Assembly: GCA_009784445.1 (NCBI GenBank)
Contig: WRBQ01000002.1
Location: 1 to 35,859, forward strand
Source: Oscillospiraceae bacterium
GTDB lineage: Bacteria; Bacillota; Clostridia; Oscillospirales; Acutalibacteraceae
Reading direction: 5' to 3'
DNA: 35,859 nt
The translations under genes and the position numbers were made by a program. Positions 15,116 through 23,114 of this stretch are shown here, piece after piece. Each line of letters begins with the position of its first letter. Within the stretch, counting starts at the first letter, position 1. Under the pieces are notes generated by a model, which saw only the letters and a program-made list of their open reading frames with translations, was not told where the DNA came from and did not search any database.

Positions 15116-15823
15116 ATGAAAACTGCACAAATTTACCTGCAAGGCAACGCCTACCCCGGGCGCGGCTTGGTGTTGGGCATGCACAGCGATGGCCAACATG
15201 CCGTGGTGGCGTATTTCATTATGGGGCGCAGCGAAAACAGCCGCAATCGCATCTTCAGCTCCTGTGGCAACGGTTTGCGCACCCTGCCGTATGACCCAAG
15301 TCGTCTGAAAGATCCTTCTTTGGTCATTTACTCGCCAGTGCGTGTGTTGGGCAACCAGATTATCGTCACCAACGGTGACCAAACTGACACCATCGCCGAC
15401 CATCTGCGCGAGGGCAAAAGCTTTGAAGAAGCGTTGCGCACGCGCGAGTTTGAGCCGGATGCGCCGATTTACACCCCGCGCATCAGTGGACTGCTGACGA
15501 AGAAAGGTCGCTCGTTTAGTTACAAGCTCAGCATCCTCAAGGCCAGCGAAAGCGCAGAGAAAGTTTGCCAGCGCTTCTTTTACGAGTACGAGCCAGTGCT
15601 GGGCGAAGGTCACTTAATACATACTTACTTGCGTGACGGTGACCCCGTGGTGCCTAGCTTCGTGGGCGAACCCGTGCGCGTGGCCATTTCCGGCAGCATC
15701 GACACCTACACCCGCACCTTTTGGAATGTCCTGCACGACGACAACAAAATCGCCCTGTTTGTGCGTTACATCAATCTGCTCACTGGTGAAACACAAACCA
15801 AAATTGAGAACAAGCACGGATAA
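15116..15823 (+). CDS. purO: IMP cyclohydrolase, archaeal PurO type
   Basis: Closes the ring of FAICAR to give IMP, the last step of purine synthesis. 235 residues; AYFIMGRSENSRNRIF near the N-terminus is the recognisable signature of the PurO-like IMP cyclohydrolase family, unrelated to the PurH N-terminal domain. I start at ATG 15116; AAGGAG (15097-15102) is 13 nt upstream, a little far, while the alternative GTG 15104 is too close. It pairs functionally with the separate transformylase encoded downstream, and is followed by a terminator at 15845-15873, so it forms its own transcript. Confidence 0.9.
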   Translation: MKTAQIYLQGNAYPGRGLVLGMHSDGQHAVVAYFIMGRSENSRNRIFSSCGNGLRTLPYDPSRLKDPSLVIYSPVRVLGNQIIVTNGDQTDTIADHLREGKSFEEALRTREFEPDAPIYTPRISGLLTKKGRSFSYKLSILKASESAEKVCQRFFYEYEPVLGEGHLIHTYLRDGDPVVPSFVGEPVRVAISGSIDTYTRTFWNVLHDDNKIALFVRYINLLTGETQTKIENKHG

Positions 15824-15844
15824 TAACTTGTGTTGAAAAATAAA

Positions 15845-15873
15845 ACGCACCCATTTTCGTGGGTGTGTTTTTT
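15845..15873 (+). terminator. Intrinsic terminator after purO
   Basis: ACGCACCCA pairs with TGGGTGTGT around TTTTCG, followed by TTTTT. Confidence 0.9.
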
Positions 15874-15911
15874 GATGTTGCGCGGTTCAGCAAATCTCAT
15901 GTGTTTTTTTC

Positions 15912-15941
15912 TTGACAACCCCCCGCGCAATATGCTAAAAT
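15912..15941 (+). promoter_or_regulatory. Sigma-A promoter of the AICAR transformylase-purD-purL run
   Basis: TTGACA (15912-15917), an 18-bp spacer and TAAAAT (15936-15941). The leader to the start codon at 16056 is about 105 nt. Confidence 0.75.
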
Positions 15942-15965
15942 AGATTCTAGACGCTAGATTCTAGA
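15941..15965. promoter_or_regulatory. Tandem palindromic direct repeat over the start of transcription
   Basis: Two perfect copies of TAGATTCTAGA (15941-15951 and 15955-15965) with a 14-bp period, each containing the palindrome TCTAGA, lie from the last base of the -10 box through the expected transcription start near 15948. The position is right for a repressor operator of the purine genes. The binding protein is unknown, and the motif is not the Bacillus PurR box as I know it. Confidence 0.5.
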
Positions 15966-16055
15966 AACCAGATGATGCGTGCACAGCGAAGCGACTTGCT
16001 CACCGCAGGTGTGCTAAAATAAGATGGGATAATTTTTTAAGAGGGGATTTTGTAT

Positions 16056-17231
16056 ATGAACGAATTCAAGCTCAAATACGGCTGCAACCCAAACCAGTCA
16101 CCGTCGCGCATTTTCATGGCAAGTGGCGGAGTCCTGCCCATCGAGGTGCTCAATGGCAAGCCCGGCTACATCAACTTTTTGGATGCCCTCAACGGATGGC
16201 AATTGGTGCGCGAGCTGCGTGCTGCTACGGGTCTGCCTGCGGCGGCTTCGTTTAAGCATGTTAGCCCTGCGGGGGCTGCCGTTGGTCTGCCGCTGACGGA
16301 CGTGCTTAAAAAAGTCTACTGGGCAGAAGGCTTGGAGCTTAGCCCCCTAGCCTGTGCCTACGCCCGTGCACGCGGCGCCGACCGCATGAGTGCCTTTGGC
16401 GATTGGATTGCTCTGAGCGACGTGTGCGATGCCGCCACCGCGCGGGTTATTCAGCATGAGGTCAGCGACGGCGTCATTGCTCCCGGCTACGACGACGACG
16501 CCTTCGAAATCCTCAAGAGCAAGCGCCGCGGGGAGTACAACATCGTGCAGATTGACCCCGCCTACGAACCTGCTGCGCTGGAGCGCAAGCAAGTGTTCGG
16601 CATCACCTTTGAGCAAGGCCAAAACGATGTGAAAATTGACACAACCCTGCTGCGCAAGCTCGTGACCAAGCGCACAGAGCTGCCTGAATCCGCCAAGCGC
16701 GACCTGCTCATTTCCCTCATTACATTGAAATACACGCAGTCAAACTCCGTGTGTTTTGTTAAGGATGGCCAATGCATCGGCGTGGGTGCTGGGCAGCAAA
16801 GTCGCATCCACTGCACGCGTATGGCGGGCGACAAAGCCGATGTCTGGCATCTGCGCCAGCACCCGAAAGTGCTAGCCCTGCCGCTGCGTAATGACCTCGG
16901 CCGTGCCAACACCGACAACGCCATTGACGTGTATCTTTCCGCCACGCCGCAAGATGTTCTCGCTGACGACGTGTGGCAAAATTTCTTCACCCAAAAACCC
17001 GAGCCTCTCACTGCCGACGAGCGGGCGGAATACCTCAACAGCCTCAGCGGCGTGAGCTTGGGCAGCGATGCCTTCTTCCCCTTTGGCGACAACCTTGAGC
17101 GTGCAGCCCGCAGCGGCGTGAGCTACATTGCCCAGCCCGGCGGTTCAATCCGCGATGACTTGGTCATCGAAACCGCCGATAAATACGGCATGGTTATGGC
17201 TTTCACGGGGCTGCGACTATTTCATCATTAG
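16056..17231 (+). CDS. purH: Standalone AICAR transformylase (PurH C-terminal-type)
   Basis: Transfers a formyl group from 10-formyl-THF to AICAR. 391 residues that contain only the transformylase; the IMP cyclohydrolase half of ordinary bifunctional PurH is missing and is replaced by PurO, encoded just upstream. The catalytic Lys-His pair is in AASFKHVSPAGAA; GAGQQSRIHCTR and the DAFFPFGDN...GGSIRDD region are typical of the family end. The start is ATG 16056 after GAGGGGAT. An array of 7-bp repeats begins at its stop codon. Confidence 0.93.
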   Translation: MNEFKLKYGCNPNQSPSRIFMASGGVLPIEVLNGKPGYINFLDALNGWQLVRELRAATGLPAAASFKHVSPAGAAVGLPLTDVLKKVYWAEGLELSPLACAYARARGADRMSAFGDWIALSDVCDAATARVIQHEVSDGVIAPGYDDDAFEILKSKRRGEYNIVQIDPAYEPAALERKQVFGITFEQGQNDVKIDTTLLRKLVTKRTELPESAKRDLLISLITLKYTQSNSVCFVKDGQCIGVGAGQQSRIHCTRMAGDKADVWHLRQHPKVLALPLRNDLGRANTDNAIDVYLSATPQDVLADDVWQNFFTQKPEPLTADERAEYLNSLSGVSLGSDAFFPFGDNLERAARSGVSYIAQPGGSIRDDLVIETADKYGMVMAFTGLRLFHH

Positions 17232-17262
17232 TGGTTAGTGGTCAGTGATTAGTGATTAGTGA
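17228..17262 (+). repeat. Five-unit tandem heptamer between purH and purD
   Basis: TTAGTGG, TTAGTGG, TCAGTGA, TTAGTGA, TTAGTGA in direct succession. The first unit supplies the TAG stop of the transformylase gene, and because the unit is 7 bp the run places stop codons in every frame. It ends just before the purD ribosome site. Confidence 0.85.
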
Positions 17263-17279
17263 ATGTGAGGAAAATCCCC

Positions 17280-18542
17280 ATGAAAATTCTAGTCCTAGGT
17301 TCCGGCGGGCGCGAGCACGCGATTATTCGTGCCTTGGCGCAATCTCCGCGTGTGACAAAACTTTACGCCGCGCCCGGTAACGGCGGCATTGCCCAGCTGG
17401 CCGAGTGCGTCGATATTGCGGCAACGGACATCGAAGCCGTGCGCGATTTCGCCGTGGCAAATGCGATTGATTTTGCTGTGCCCGCTGGTGATTCTCCTCT
17501 GGTTGCAGGTGCGGTGGATGCCCTAGAAGGCGCGGGCATTCCCTGTTTTGGGCCCAACAAAGCTGCCGCGCAAATCGAGGGCAGCAAGGTTTTCTCTAAG
17601 GATTTAATGCGCAACTATAACATCCCCACCGCAGGCTACGAAGTCTTTGATGACGCCGCAGCCGCGCTTGCCTACCTCGACACTTGCGCCATTCCCACAG
17701 TCATCAAGGCCGACGGCTTGGCGCTGGGCAAGGGTGTCATCATCGCCCAAACGCGTGATGAGGCAAAGCTTGCTGTGCGTGAGATTATGCTGGACAAAAA
17801 ATTCGGCGCAAGCGGTAATCGCATTGTGGTGGAGGAATTCCTCACCGGCCCTGAAGTAAGTGTGCTGAGCTTTACAGACGGTAAAACCGTGGTACCCATG
17901 GTGTCGTCTATGGATCACAAACGCGCCTTGGATGGCGACAAAGGCCTCAACACAGGCGGCATGGGCGTGATTGCGCCCAACCCGTTCTACACCACAGAAA
18001 TTTCGACATGGTGTGAAGTAAATGTCTTTACACCCACGATTGAGGCCATGGCCGCCGAGGGCTGCCCCTTCAAAGGTTGCTTGTACTTTGGGCTGATGCT
18101 CACGCCCAACGGCCCGCGTGTGATAGAGTATAACTGTCGCTTTGGCGACCCCGAAGCGCAGGTGGTGCTGCCCCTGCTCAATACCGATTTGTTGGACATC
18201 TTCGAGGCCGTGCAGCAAGAGCGTCTCGCCGAGTTGGACATACAATGGAAAGACGAGTCTGCTTGTTGCGTGGTCATCGCCAGCGGCGGCTACCCGGAGA
18301 AATATAGTACCGGACATGCCATCAGCTTTGGCGACGCAGGCGACGCCTTTGTGTATCACGCAGGCACCAAGCTTGCAGGCGGCGATATCGTCACCGCCGG
18401 CGGGCGCGTGCTGGGCATAACCGCCACTGGCGCAAGTTTGCAGCAAGCCATGAACAAAGCTTATGCTGCCGTGGATAACATTCATTTTGACGGCGCGTTT
18501 TACCGCAAGGATATTGGACAGAAAGCACTGCAAGGGAGTTAA
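17280..18542 (+). CDS. purD: Phosphoribosylamine-glycine ligase PurD
   Basis: The GAR synthetase of purine synthesis, an ATP-grasp ligase. 420 residues: N-terminal VLGSGGREHAI, the ATP-grasp core with VIKADGLALGKGV and the VVEEFLTGPEVS segment, and the catalytic FGDPEAQ block. ATG 17280 is chosen after GAGGAAA; an upstream GTG in frame at 17259 lies within the tandem repeat and is unlikely. Its stop is followed within 3 bp by a possible tiny ORF and then purL. Confidence 0.96.
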   Translation: MKILVLGSGGREHAIIRALAQSPRVTKLYAAPGNGGIAQLAECVDIAATDIEAVRDFAVANAIDFAVPAGDSPLVAGAVDALEGAGIPCFGPNKAAAQIEGSKVFSKDLMRNYNIPTAGYEVFDDAAAALAYLDTCAIPTVIKADGLALGKGVIIAQTRDEAKLAVREIMLDKKFGASGNRIVVEEFLTGPEVSVLSFTDGKTVVPMVSSMDHKRALDGDKGLNTGGMGVIAPNPFYTTEISTWCEVNVFTPTIEAMAAEGCPFKGCLYFGLMLTPNGPRVIEYNCRFGDPEAQVVLPLLNTDLLDIFEAVQQERLAELDIQWKDESACCVVIASGGYPEKYSTGHAISFGDAGDAFVYHAGTKLAGGDIVTAGGRVLGITATGASLQQAMNKAYAAVDNIHFDGAFYRKDIGQKALQGS

Positions 18543-18545
18543 AGA

Positions 18546-18635
18546 ATGAACAAAGTCTTGGTGCACAAACCTGCGCCCAACGCAATTCCACCGCCCAACC
18601 GGCCGCTACCATCCAAACCAACATCTAAATTTTGA
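18546..18635 (+). CDS. Possible proline-rich 29-residue leader ORF before purL
   Basis: ATG 18546 lies 3 bp after the purD stop, with GGGAG at proper spacing. The peptide begins MNKVLVHKPAPNAIPPPNR; proline makes up about a third of it, including a PPP run that would slow ribosomes and need EF-P. It ends 23 bp before the purL ATG. It could be a translational leader for purL, or a chance frame in a short gap. Confidence 0.35.
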   Translation: MNKVLVHKPAPNAIPPPNRPLPSKPTSKF

Positions 18636-18658
18636 CTTGAAAGAGAGATAATTAATTT

Positions 18659-21600
18659 ATGGTACATCGCATCTATAAAACAACCAAGGAAGAATTCGAC
18701 GTAGAGGGCAAAGCACTGTTGCACGAATGGCGCACGCACATGGGCTTGCAACAATTGCAGCGCGTGCAAGTGTATGGTCGTTACGACGTGCAGGGCATTG
18801 ACGAAGCTCAGTTTGCGCGTTGTCTGCCCGCTGTGTTTCAGCAGCCGCAGACCAACGAAATCATGGCGACCCTGCCCAACACGCCGGGCGCAAGGGTCAT
18901 TACGATGGAACTGCTGCCCGGGCAATATGACCAGCGGGCAGACTCCACTGCGCAGTGCATTCAAATGGTGCTGGGCGGCGAGCGCCCGCAAGTGCGTGCG
19001 GCCAAAATTTTTGTGCTGCATGGCGAAATAACCGATGATGAATTTGCCCGCGTGAAGAAGGCAACCATCAATCCCGTGGAGTGCCGCGAGGCTCGGGTTG
19101 AGAAGCCGGAAAGCCTCGATTTAATCGTGGAGCAACCCACCAGTGTGGAAGTGCTCGAAGGCTTCACTAAACTGGATGATGCAGGGCTGGCAGACTTTCT
19201 TAAGCAGCGTGGCTTGGCCATGGACTTGGACGATCTGCGCTTTTGCCAAACCTACTTTATGCGTGAAAACCGCGACCCTACCGTTACGGAAATCCGCATG
19301 ATTGATACCTACTGGTCGGACCATTGCCGCCACACCACCTTCCTCACACACCTTGAGGATATTAAAATCGACGACCTGCGTGCACAGCGCACTTACGAAC
19401 GCTTTTTGGACATCAAACGTGAGTTGGGCCGCGAACACAAGCCCACCACGCTGATGGAAGTGGCCACGCAGGCCATGCGTTATCTGCGCGAAACAGGGAG
19501 ACTGGAACGTCTGGACGTGAGCGACGAAATCAACGCCTGCACGGTGAAAACCGAAGTTGAAATCGACGGCAAAACCGAGCCTTGGCTGTTCCTGTTCAAG
19601 AATGAAACGCACAACCACCCCACCGAAATTGAACCCTTTGGCGGCGCGGCCACCTGTGTGGGCGGCGCAATTCGTGATCCGCTGAGCGGGCGTGGCTATG
19701 TGTACCAAGCCATGCGCATCACCGGCGCAGCAGACCCAACTGTGCCGCTTGACCAAACCATGCCGGGCAAGCTGCCCCAGCGCAGGCTGTGCACGGTGGC
19801 AGCAGAGGGCTATTCGTCCTATGGCAACCAAATTGGCGTGCCTGCTGGCTTGGTGGAGGAAATCTATCACCCGGGCTACGCCGCCAAACGCATGGAGCTG
19901 GGCGCGGTGGTTGCGGCTGTTCCGCAGGCGCAGGTGCGCCGAGAAGTGCCCGCACCGGGCGACAAAGTCATTTTGCTGGGCGGACCCACTGGCCGCGACG
20001 GCTGTGGCGGTGCCACAGGTTCGTCTAAGTCGCACACATTGGATTCTCTTGAGGAATGCGGCGCAGAAGTGCAAAAGGGCAACGCGCCCGAAGAACGCAA
20101 AATCGTGCGGCTGTTCCGCAACCCGGCGGCAACGAAGATGATCAAACGCTGCAACGACTTTGGTGCAGGCGGCGTGAGCGTAGCCATTGGCGAGCTCTGC
20201 GATGGCCTCAAGATTAATCTGGATACGGTGCCGGTGAAATATGCGGGCCTTGACGGCACGGAAATTGCCATTTCGGAATCGCAGGAGCGCATGGCCATTG
20301 TGGTTGAAGCTAGCGACGTGGAGGCGTTCTTCGCCTTGGCGCATGAAGAAAACCTAGAAGCCACCGTGGTGGCCGAAGTGCAGGCCGAACCACGCCTGCA
20401 AATGACTTGGAAAGGCCAGCAAATCGTTGACCTAGCGCGGGAGTTTTTGAACTCCAATGGCGCAACGAAAACAACGACTGCGCGGGTTACTGAGGCTGCG
20501 GGCGGCGCGTCTGCCGCTCCTATATGCTTGCGCGAACTCGCTGCTGATTTAAATGTTGCTTCGCAACAAGGCTTGGTTGAACGCTTTGACAGCACTGCCG
20601 GTGCGGGCACGGTGTTCATGCCGCTGGGCGGGAAATATCAGGCTACGCGTGCGCAGGTGATGGCTGCAAAAATCCCCGTGCGGCATGGCGAAACGAACAC
20701 GGCCTCCGTGATGGCCTACGGCTATGACCCCTACATGACCGAAGCTGACCCCTACAAAGGCGCATACTGCGCGGTGGTGGAAAGCGTGGTAAAACTGGCC
20801 GCCGCCGGCTGCTCGCTTGATGAATGCTACCTGAGCTTCCAAGAATACTTCCAACGCTTGACCAGCGATCCAACCACTTGGGGCAAACCCCTTGCCGCGC
20901 TGCTGGGCGCGTTGCAGGCGCAACTTGACTTGGGCTTGGCGTCCATCGGTGGCAAAGACAGCATGAGCGGTACGTTTGAGCAATTGCATGTGCCGCCTAC
21001 CCTCGTTAGCTTCGCTGTTGCGCTGACAGACTGGCGCAACCTAGTATCGAACGAATTCAAGCAGGCGGGAAGCAACATTGTGCTTGCCGCACCGCCCTGC
21101 GATGAGCATGGCATGCCCATGCCCAAGCATATGCTGGAGATCTTCAAGCAAATTGCTGAGCTTGCCGCTGAAGGCAAGGTTCTTGCTGCGCAAGCGGTGA
21201 CATCGAAAGGCGTTACAGGCGCGGTGCTCAACATGAGCTTGGGTAATCGCATTGGCGCGGAATTTGCTTGCGACAACGCATTTGCGGCAATCCCCGGCGC
21301 GGTTGTGCTGGAACTTGCCGAGGGCGTGAACTTCGGCGAAGTGATTGGCAAAACAACCGAGGCCTATGCCATCAATGGCGTGTGTGGGCTGGAACTTGAG
21401 GCTTTGTATAACAATAAGCTTGAGTCTGTCTTCCCCACGCAGGTACAGCAGGACAATACTGCTGTAAAGGCCTTGAGCTTTACACAACGCAGCAACGTTT
21501 CGCCTGCCATCAAAACGGCAAAACCGCGTGTGCTCATTCCGGTGTTCCCGGGCACGAACTGTGAGTATGATAGTGCACGCGCCTTTGAGTATGCCGGTGC

Positions 21601-22318
21601 CGAAACCGAGATGCTTGTCATCAACAACATGACCCCGCAGGGTTTGACCGACAGCGTGCAGCGCATGGCCAAAGCCTTAGATGCAGCGCAAGTGCTGTTT
21701 ATTCCCGGTGGATTTTCAGGTGGCGACGAGCCCGACAGCAGCGGCAAATTCATTGCGGCGTTTTTGCGCAATGCGCAGCTGCAAGAGGCTGTGACCCGCT
21801 TGCTGGACGATCGCATGGGTTTGGTTGGCGGCATTTGCAATGGCTTCCAAGCGCTGCTGAAGCTGGGTCTGTTGCCCTATGGCAAATTTACCGACACGAC
21901 TGCTGATTGTCCCACGCTCATCCAGAATGCCATTGGGCGGCATCAGTCCAAACTGGTGCGCACGCGTGTGGCCAGCGTGCTCAGCCCTTGGCTTGCGCTG
22001 TGCGAGCCCGGCGACGTGCATCTGAGCCCGGTTTCGTATGGCGAGGGCCGTTTTGTGTGCTCGCCCGCGTTGCTCGATCAACTGATTGCGAACGGCCAAA
22101 TTGCCACGCAATATGTGGACGCCGATGGTAACCCTACGATGGATATTGCGCATAACCCGGCCGGCAGCATGCTGGCGGTGGATGGAATTACCTCGCCGGA
22201 CGGCCGCGTGTTTGGCAAGATGACGCACAGCGAGCGCAGCGGCCCGGGCTTGTATCGTAACGTGCCCGGCGACAGCGACAACCGCATGTTTGCGGCAGCA
22301 GTGAAGTATTTTAGCTAG
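18659..22318 (+). CDS. purL: Phosphoribosylformylglycinamidine synthase, single-chain PurL
   Basis: Makes FGAM from FGAR, glutamine and ATP. 1219 residues, the long single-chain form used by many Clostridia and by proteobacteria, not the split PurS-PurQ-PurL of bacilli. Visible parts: N-terminal PurS-like region, SDHCRHTTF and the NETHNHPTEIEPF and GGAATCVGG motifs of the first synthase half, SIGGKDSMSG in the second, and a C-terminal class I glutaminase with Cys1060 in GICNGFQ and His/Glu in THSERSG. Unlike CarA in this window, this glutaminase triad is intact. The ribosome site is modest (AAGAGAG). Confidence 0.97.
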   Translation: MVHRIYKTTKEEFDVEGKALLHEWRTHMGLQQLQRVQVYGRYDVQGIDEAQFARCLPAVFQQPQTNEIMATLPNTPGARVITMELLPGQYDQRADSTAQCIQMVLGGERPQVRAAKIFVLHGEITDDEFARVKKATINPVECREARVEKPESLDLIVEQPTSVEVLEGFTKLDDAGLADFLKQRGLAMDLDDLRFCQTYFMRENRDPTVTEIRMIDTYWSDHCRHTTFLTHLEDIKIDDLRAQRTYERFLDIKRELGREHKPTTLMEVATQAMRYLRETGRLERLDVSDEINACTVKTEVEIDGKTEPWLFLFKNETHNHPTEIEPFGGAATCVGGAIRDPLSGRGYVYQAMRITGAADPTVPLDQTMPGKLPQRRLCTVAAEGYSSYGNQIGVPAGLVEEIYHPGYAAKRMELGAVVAAVPQAQVRREVPAPGDKVILLGGPTGRDGCGGATGSSKSHTLDSLEECGAEVQKGNAPEERKIVRLFRNPAATKMIKRCNDFGAGGVSVAIGELCDGLKINLDTVPVKYAGLDGTEIAISESQERMAIVVEASDVEAFFALAHEENLEATVVAEVQAEPRLQMTWKGQQIVDLAREFLNSNGATKTTTARVTEAAGGASAAPICLRELAADLNVASQQGLVERFDSTAGAGTVFMPLGGKYQATRAQVMAAKIPVRHGETNTASVMAYGYDPYMTEADPYKGAYCAVVESVVKLAAAGCSLDECYLSFQEYFQRLTSDPTTWGKPLAALLGALQAQLDLGLASIGGKDSMSGTFEQLHVPPTLVSFAVALTDWRNLVSNEFKQAGSNIVLAAPPCDEHGMPMPKHMLEIFKQIAELAAEGKVLAAQAVTSKGVTGAVLNMSLGNRIGAEFACDNAFAAIPGAVVLELAEGVNFGEVIGKTTEAYAINGVCGLELEALYNNKLESVFPTQVQQDNTAVKALSFTQRSNVSPAIKTAKPRVLIPVFPGTNCEYDSARAFEYAGAETEMLVINNMTPQGLTDSVQRMAKALDAAQVLFIPGGFSGGDEPDSSGKFIAAFLRNAQLQEAVTRLLDDRMGLVGGICNGFQALLKLGLLPYGKFTDTTADCPTLIQNAIGRHQSKLVRTRVASVLSPWLALCEPGDVHLSPVSYGEGRFVCSPALLDQLIANGQIATQYVDADGNPTMDIAHNPAGSMLAVDGITSPDGRVFGKMTHSERSGPGLYRNVPGDSDNRMFAAAVKYFS

Positions 22319-22331
22319 GCTTAATGTTTGA

Positions 22332-22359
22332 GTAGGGGGCGGCAATTGCCGTCCCCTAC
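22332..22359. repeat. Dispersed palindrome, copy 3
   Basis: Begins GTAGGGG and ends CCCCTAC, with 14-bp arms carrying one mismatch and AATT at the centre. It lies between purL and the GNAT gene and could act as a hairpin at the end of the purine transcript. Confidence 0.85.
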
Positions 22360-22379
22360 AGGTGAACTTGGAGGATGGC

Positions 22380-23003
22380 ATGAAGAAACCCGAATTGCAC
22401 ACCGCGCTGCTGCTGCTGCGCCCGGTTACCATGGACGACTTCAAGTCAGTGCATGCTTGGGCAAGCGTGCCCGAAAATGTGCGCTGGATGACTTGGGGTC
22501 CGAACTCCGAGCAGGACACACGCTGGTGGCTGGCGGAAGCTGCGGCCAAGCCGGGCTATGACTTTGCGGTGGTGTTGAAAAGCACCGGGCAGGTGATTGG
22601 CTCGTGCGGGATTTACGCTGATGAGGCGAACGACACCGGCACGCTGGGCTGGATTTTGCACCGCGACCACCATGGCTGCGGCTATGGCACGGAATTCGCC
22701 CAAGAGCTGGTGCGTTATGGCTTTGAGGACTTGCGGCTGCGGCGCATTATTGCGACATGTGCGGCGGTGAATGTTGGCTCGAGCCGGATTATGGAGCGTG
22801 CGGGCATGCGCCGCGAGGGTTTGCGCGTGAAGGGCGTTTGGGCGCGCATAGACGAAGAATGGGTTGACCGGGCGGAGTACGGGATGCTAGCGGAGGAGTG
22901 GAACGCGAAAAACCAATGCGTAGGGGTGGCCATTGGCCGTCCGGGATATTCCGCGTGCTCAAAGAGTTCGGACGCGCAATGCGCGCCCCTACATGCGAGA
23001 TGA
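22380..23003 (+). CDS. RimJ/RimL-like GNAT acetyltransferase with a repeat-derived tail
   Basis: Acetyltransferase of the RimJ/RimL type: the cofactor loop HRDHHGCGYGTE and the RIIATCAAVNVGSSRIMERAGM block are clear. ATG 22380 follows GGAGGAT. The family fold should end near EEWNAK; residues 181-207 (from VGVAIGRPGYS to the end) are encoded by a copy of the dispersed GTAGGGG element at 22920-22992 and the few bases after it. The insertion has evidently removed the original stop and supplied a new C-terminus of 27 residues. Confidence 0.88.
   Translation: MKKPELHTALLLLRPVTMDDFKSVHAWASVPENVRWMTWGPNSEQDTRWWLAEAAAKPGYDFAVVLKSTGQVIGSCGIYADEANDTGTLGWILHRDHHGCGYGTEFAQELVRYGFEDLRLRRIIATCAAVNVGSSRIMERAGMRREGLRVKGVWARIDEEWVDRAEYGMLAEEWNAKNQCVGVAIGRPGYSACSKSSDAQCAPLHAR
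22920..22992. repeat. Dispersed palindrome, composite copy 4 inside the GNAT gene
   Basis: Left end GTAGGGGTGGCCATTGGCC, right end GCGCAATGCGCGCCCCTAC, with about 20 bp of unrelated sequence (22946-22967) between two GTCCGGG / TTCGGAC half-elements. It looks like two elements joined head to head, and it is translated as the tail of the GNAT protein. Confidence 0.75.
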
Positions 23004-23011
23004 TGCGAATC

Positions 23012-23045
23012 GTAGGGACGACCGCCCCCGGTCGTCCGGGTTTTT
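23012..23045 (+). repeat. Dispersed palindrome, copy 5, terminator-like
   Basis: GTAGGGACGACCG, CCCC, CGGTCGTCC: a perfect 9-bp stem followed by GGGTTTTTAA. Right after the GNAT stop, it would work as an intrinsic terminator on the plus strand. Confidence 0.8.
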
Positions 23046-23066
23046 AATGACGACATCAAGAGGAAC

Positions 23067-23091
23067 GGACGGTCGGGGCGACCGTCCCTAC
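23067..23091. repeat. Dispersed palindrome, copy 6
   Basis: GGACGGTC / GACCGTCC around GGGGC, followed by CTAC. It is the mirror orientation of copy 5, and the two flank a 29-bp spacer, so copies 5 and 6 together form a larger inverted pair just upstream of the deacetylase gene. Confidence 0.8.
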
Positions 23092-23114
23092 AAATATAGC
23101 ATAAGGAGCACCCC

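Noticed and set aside
15942-16055. ZTP (pfl) or purine riboswitch in the purH leader
   Set aside because: Leader of about 105 nt lacks the conserved pieces I know for either; only the tandem TAGATTCTAGA repeat stands out.
19121-20344. 407-codon open frame opposite purL
   Set aside because: Shadow frame; purL motifs on the plus strand are intact through this region.
22332-23091. CRISPR array in the repeat-rich zone
   Set aside because: Repeats are inverted palindromes with irregular spacing and unequal sequence, not direct repeats with uniform spacers; no cas gene.
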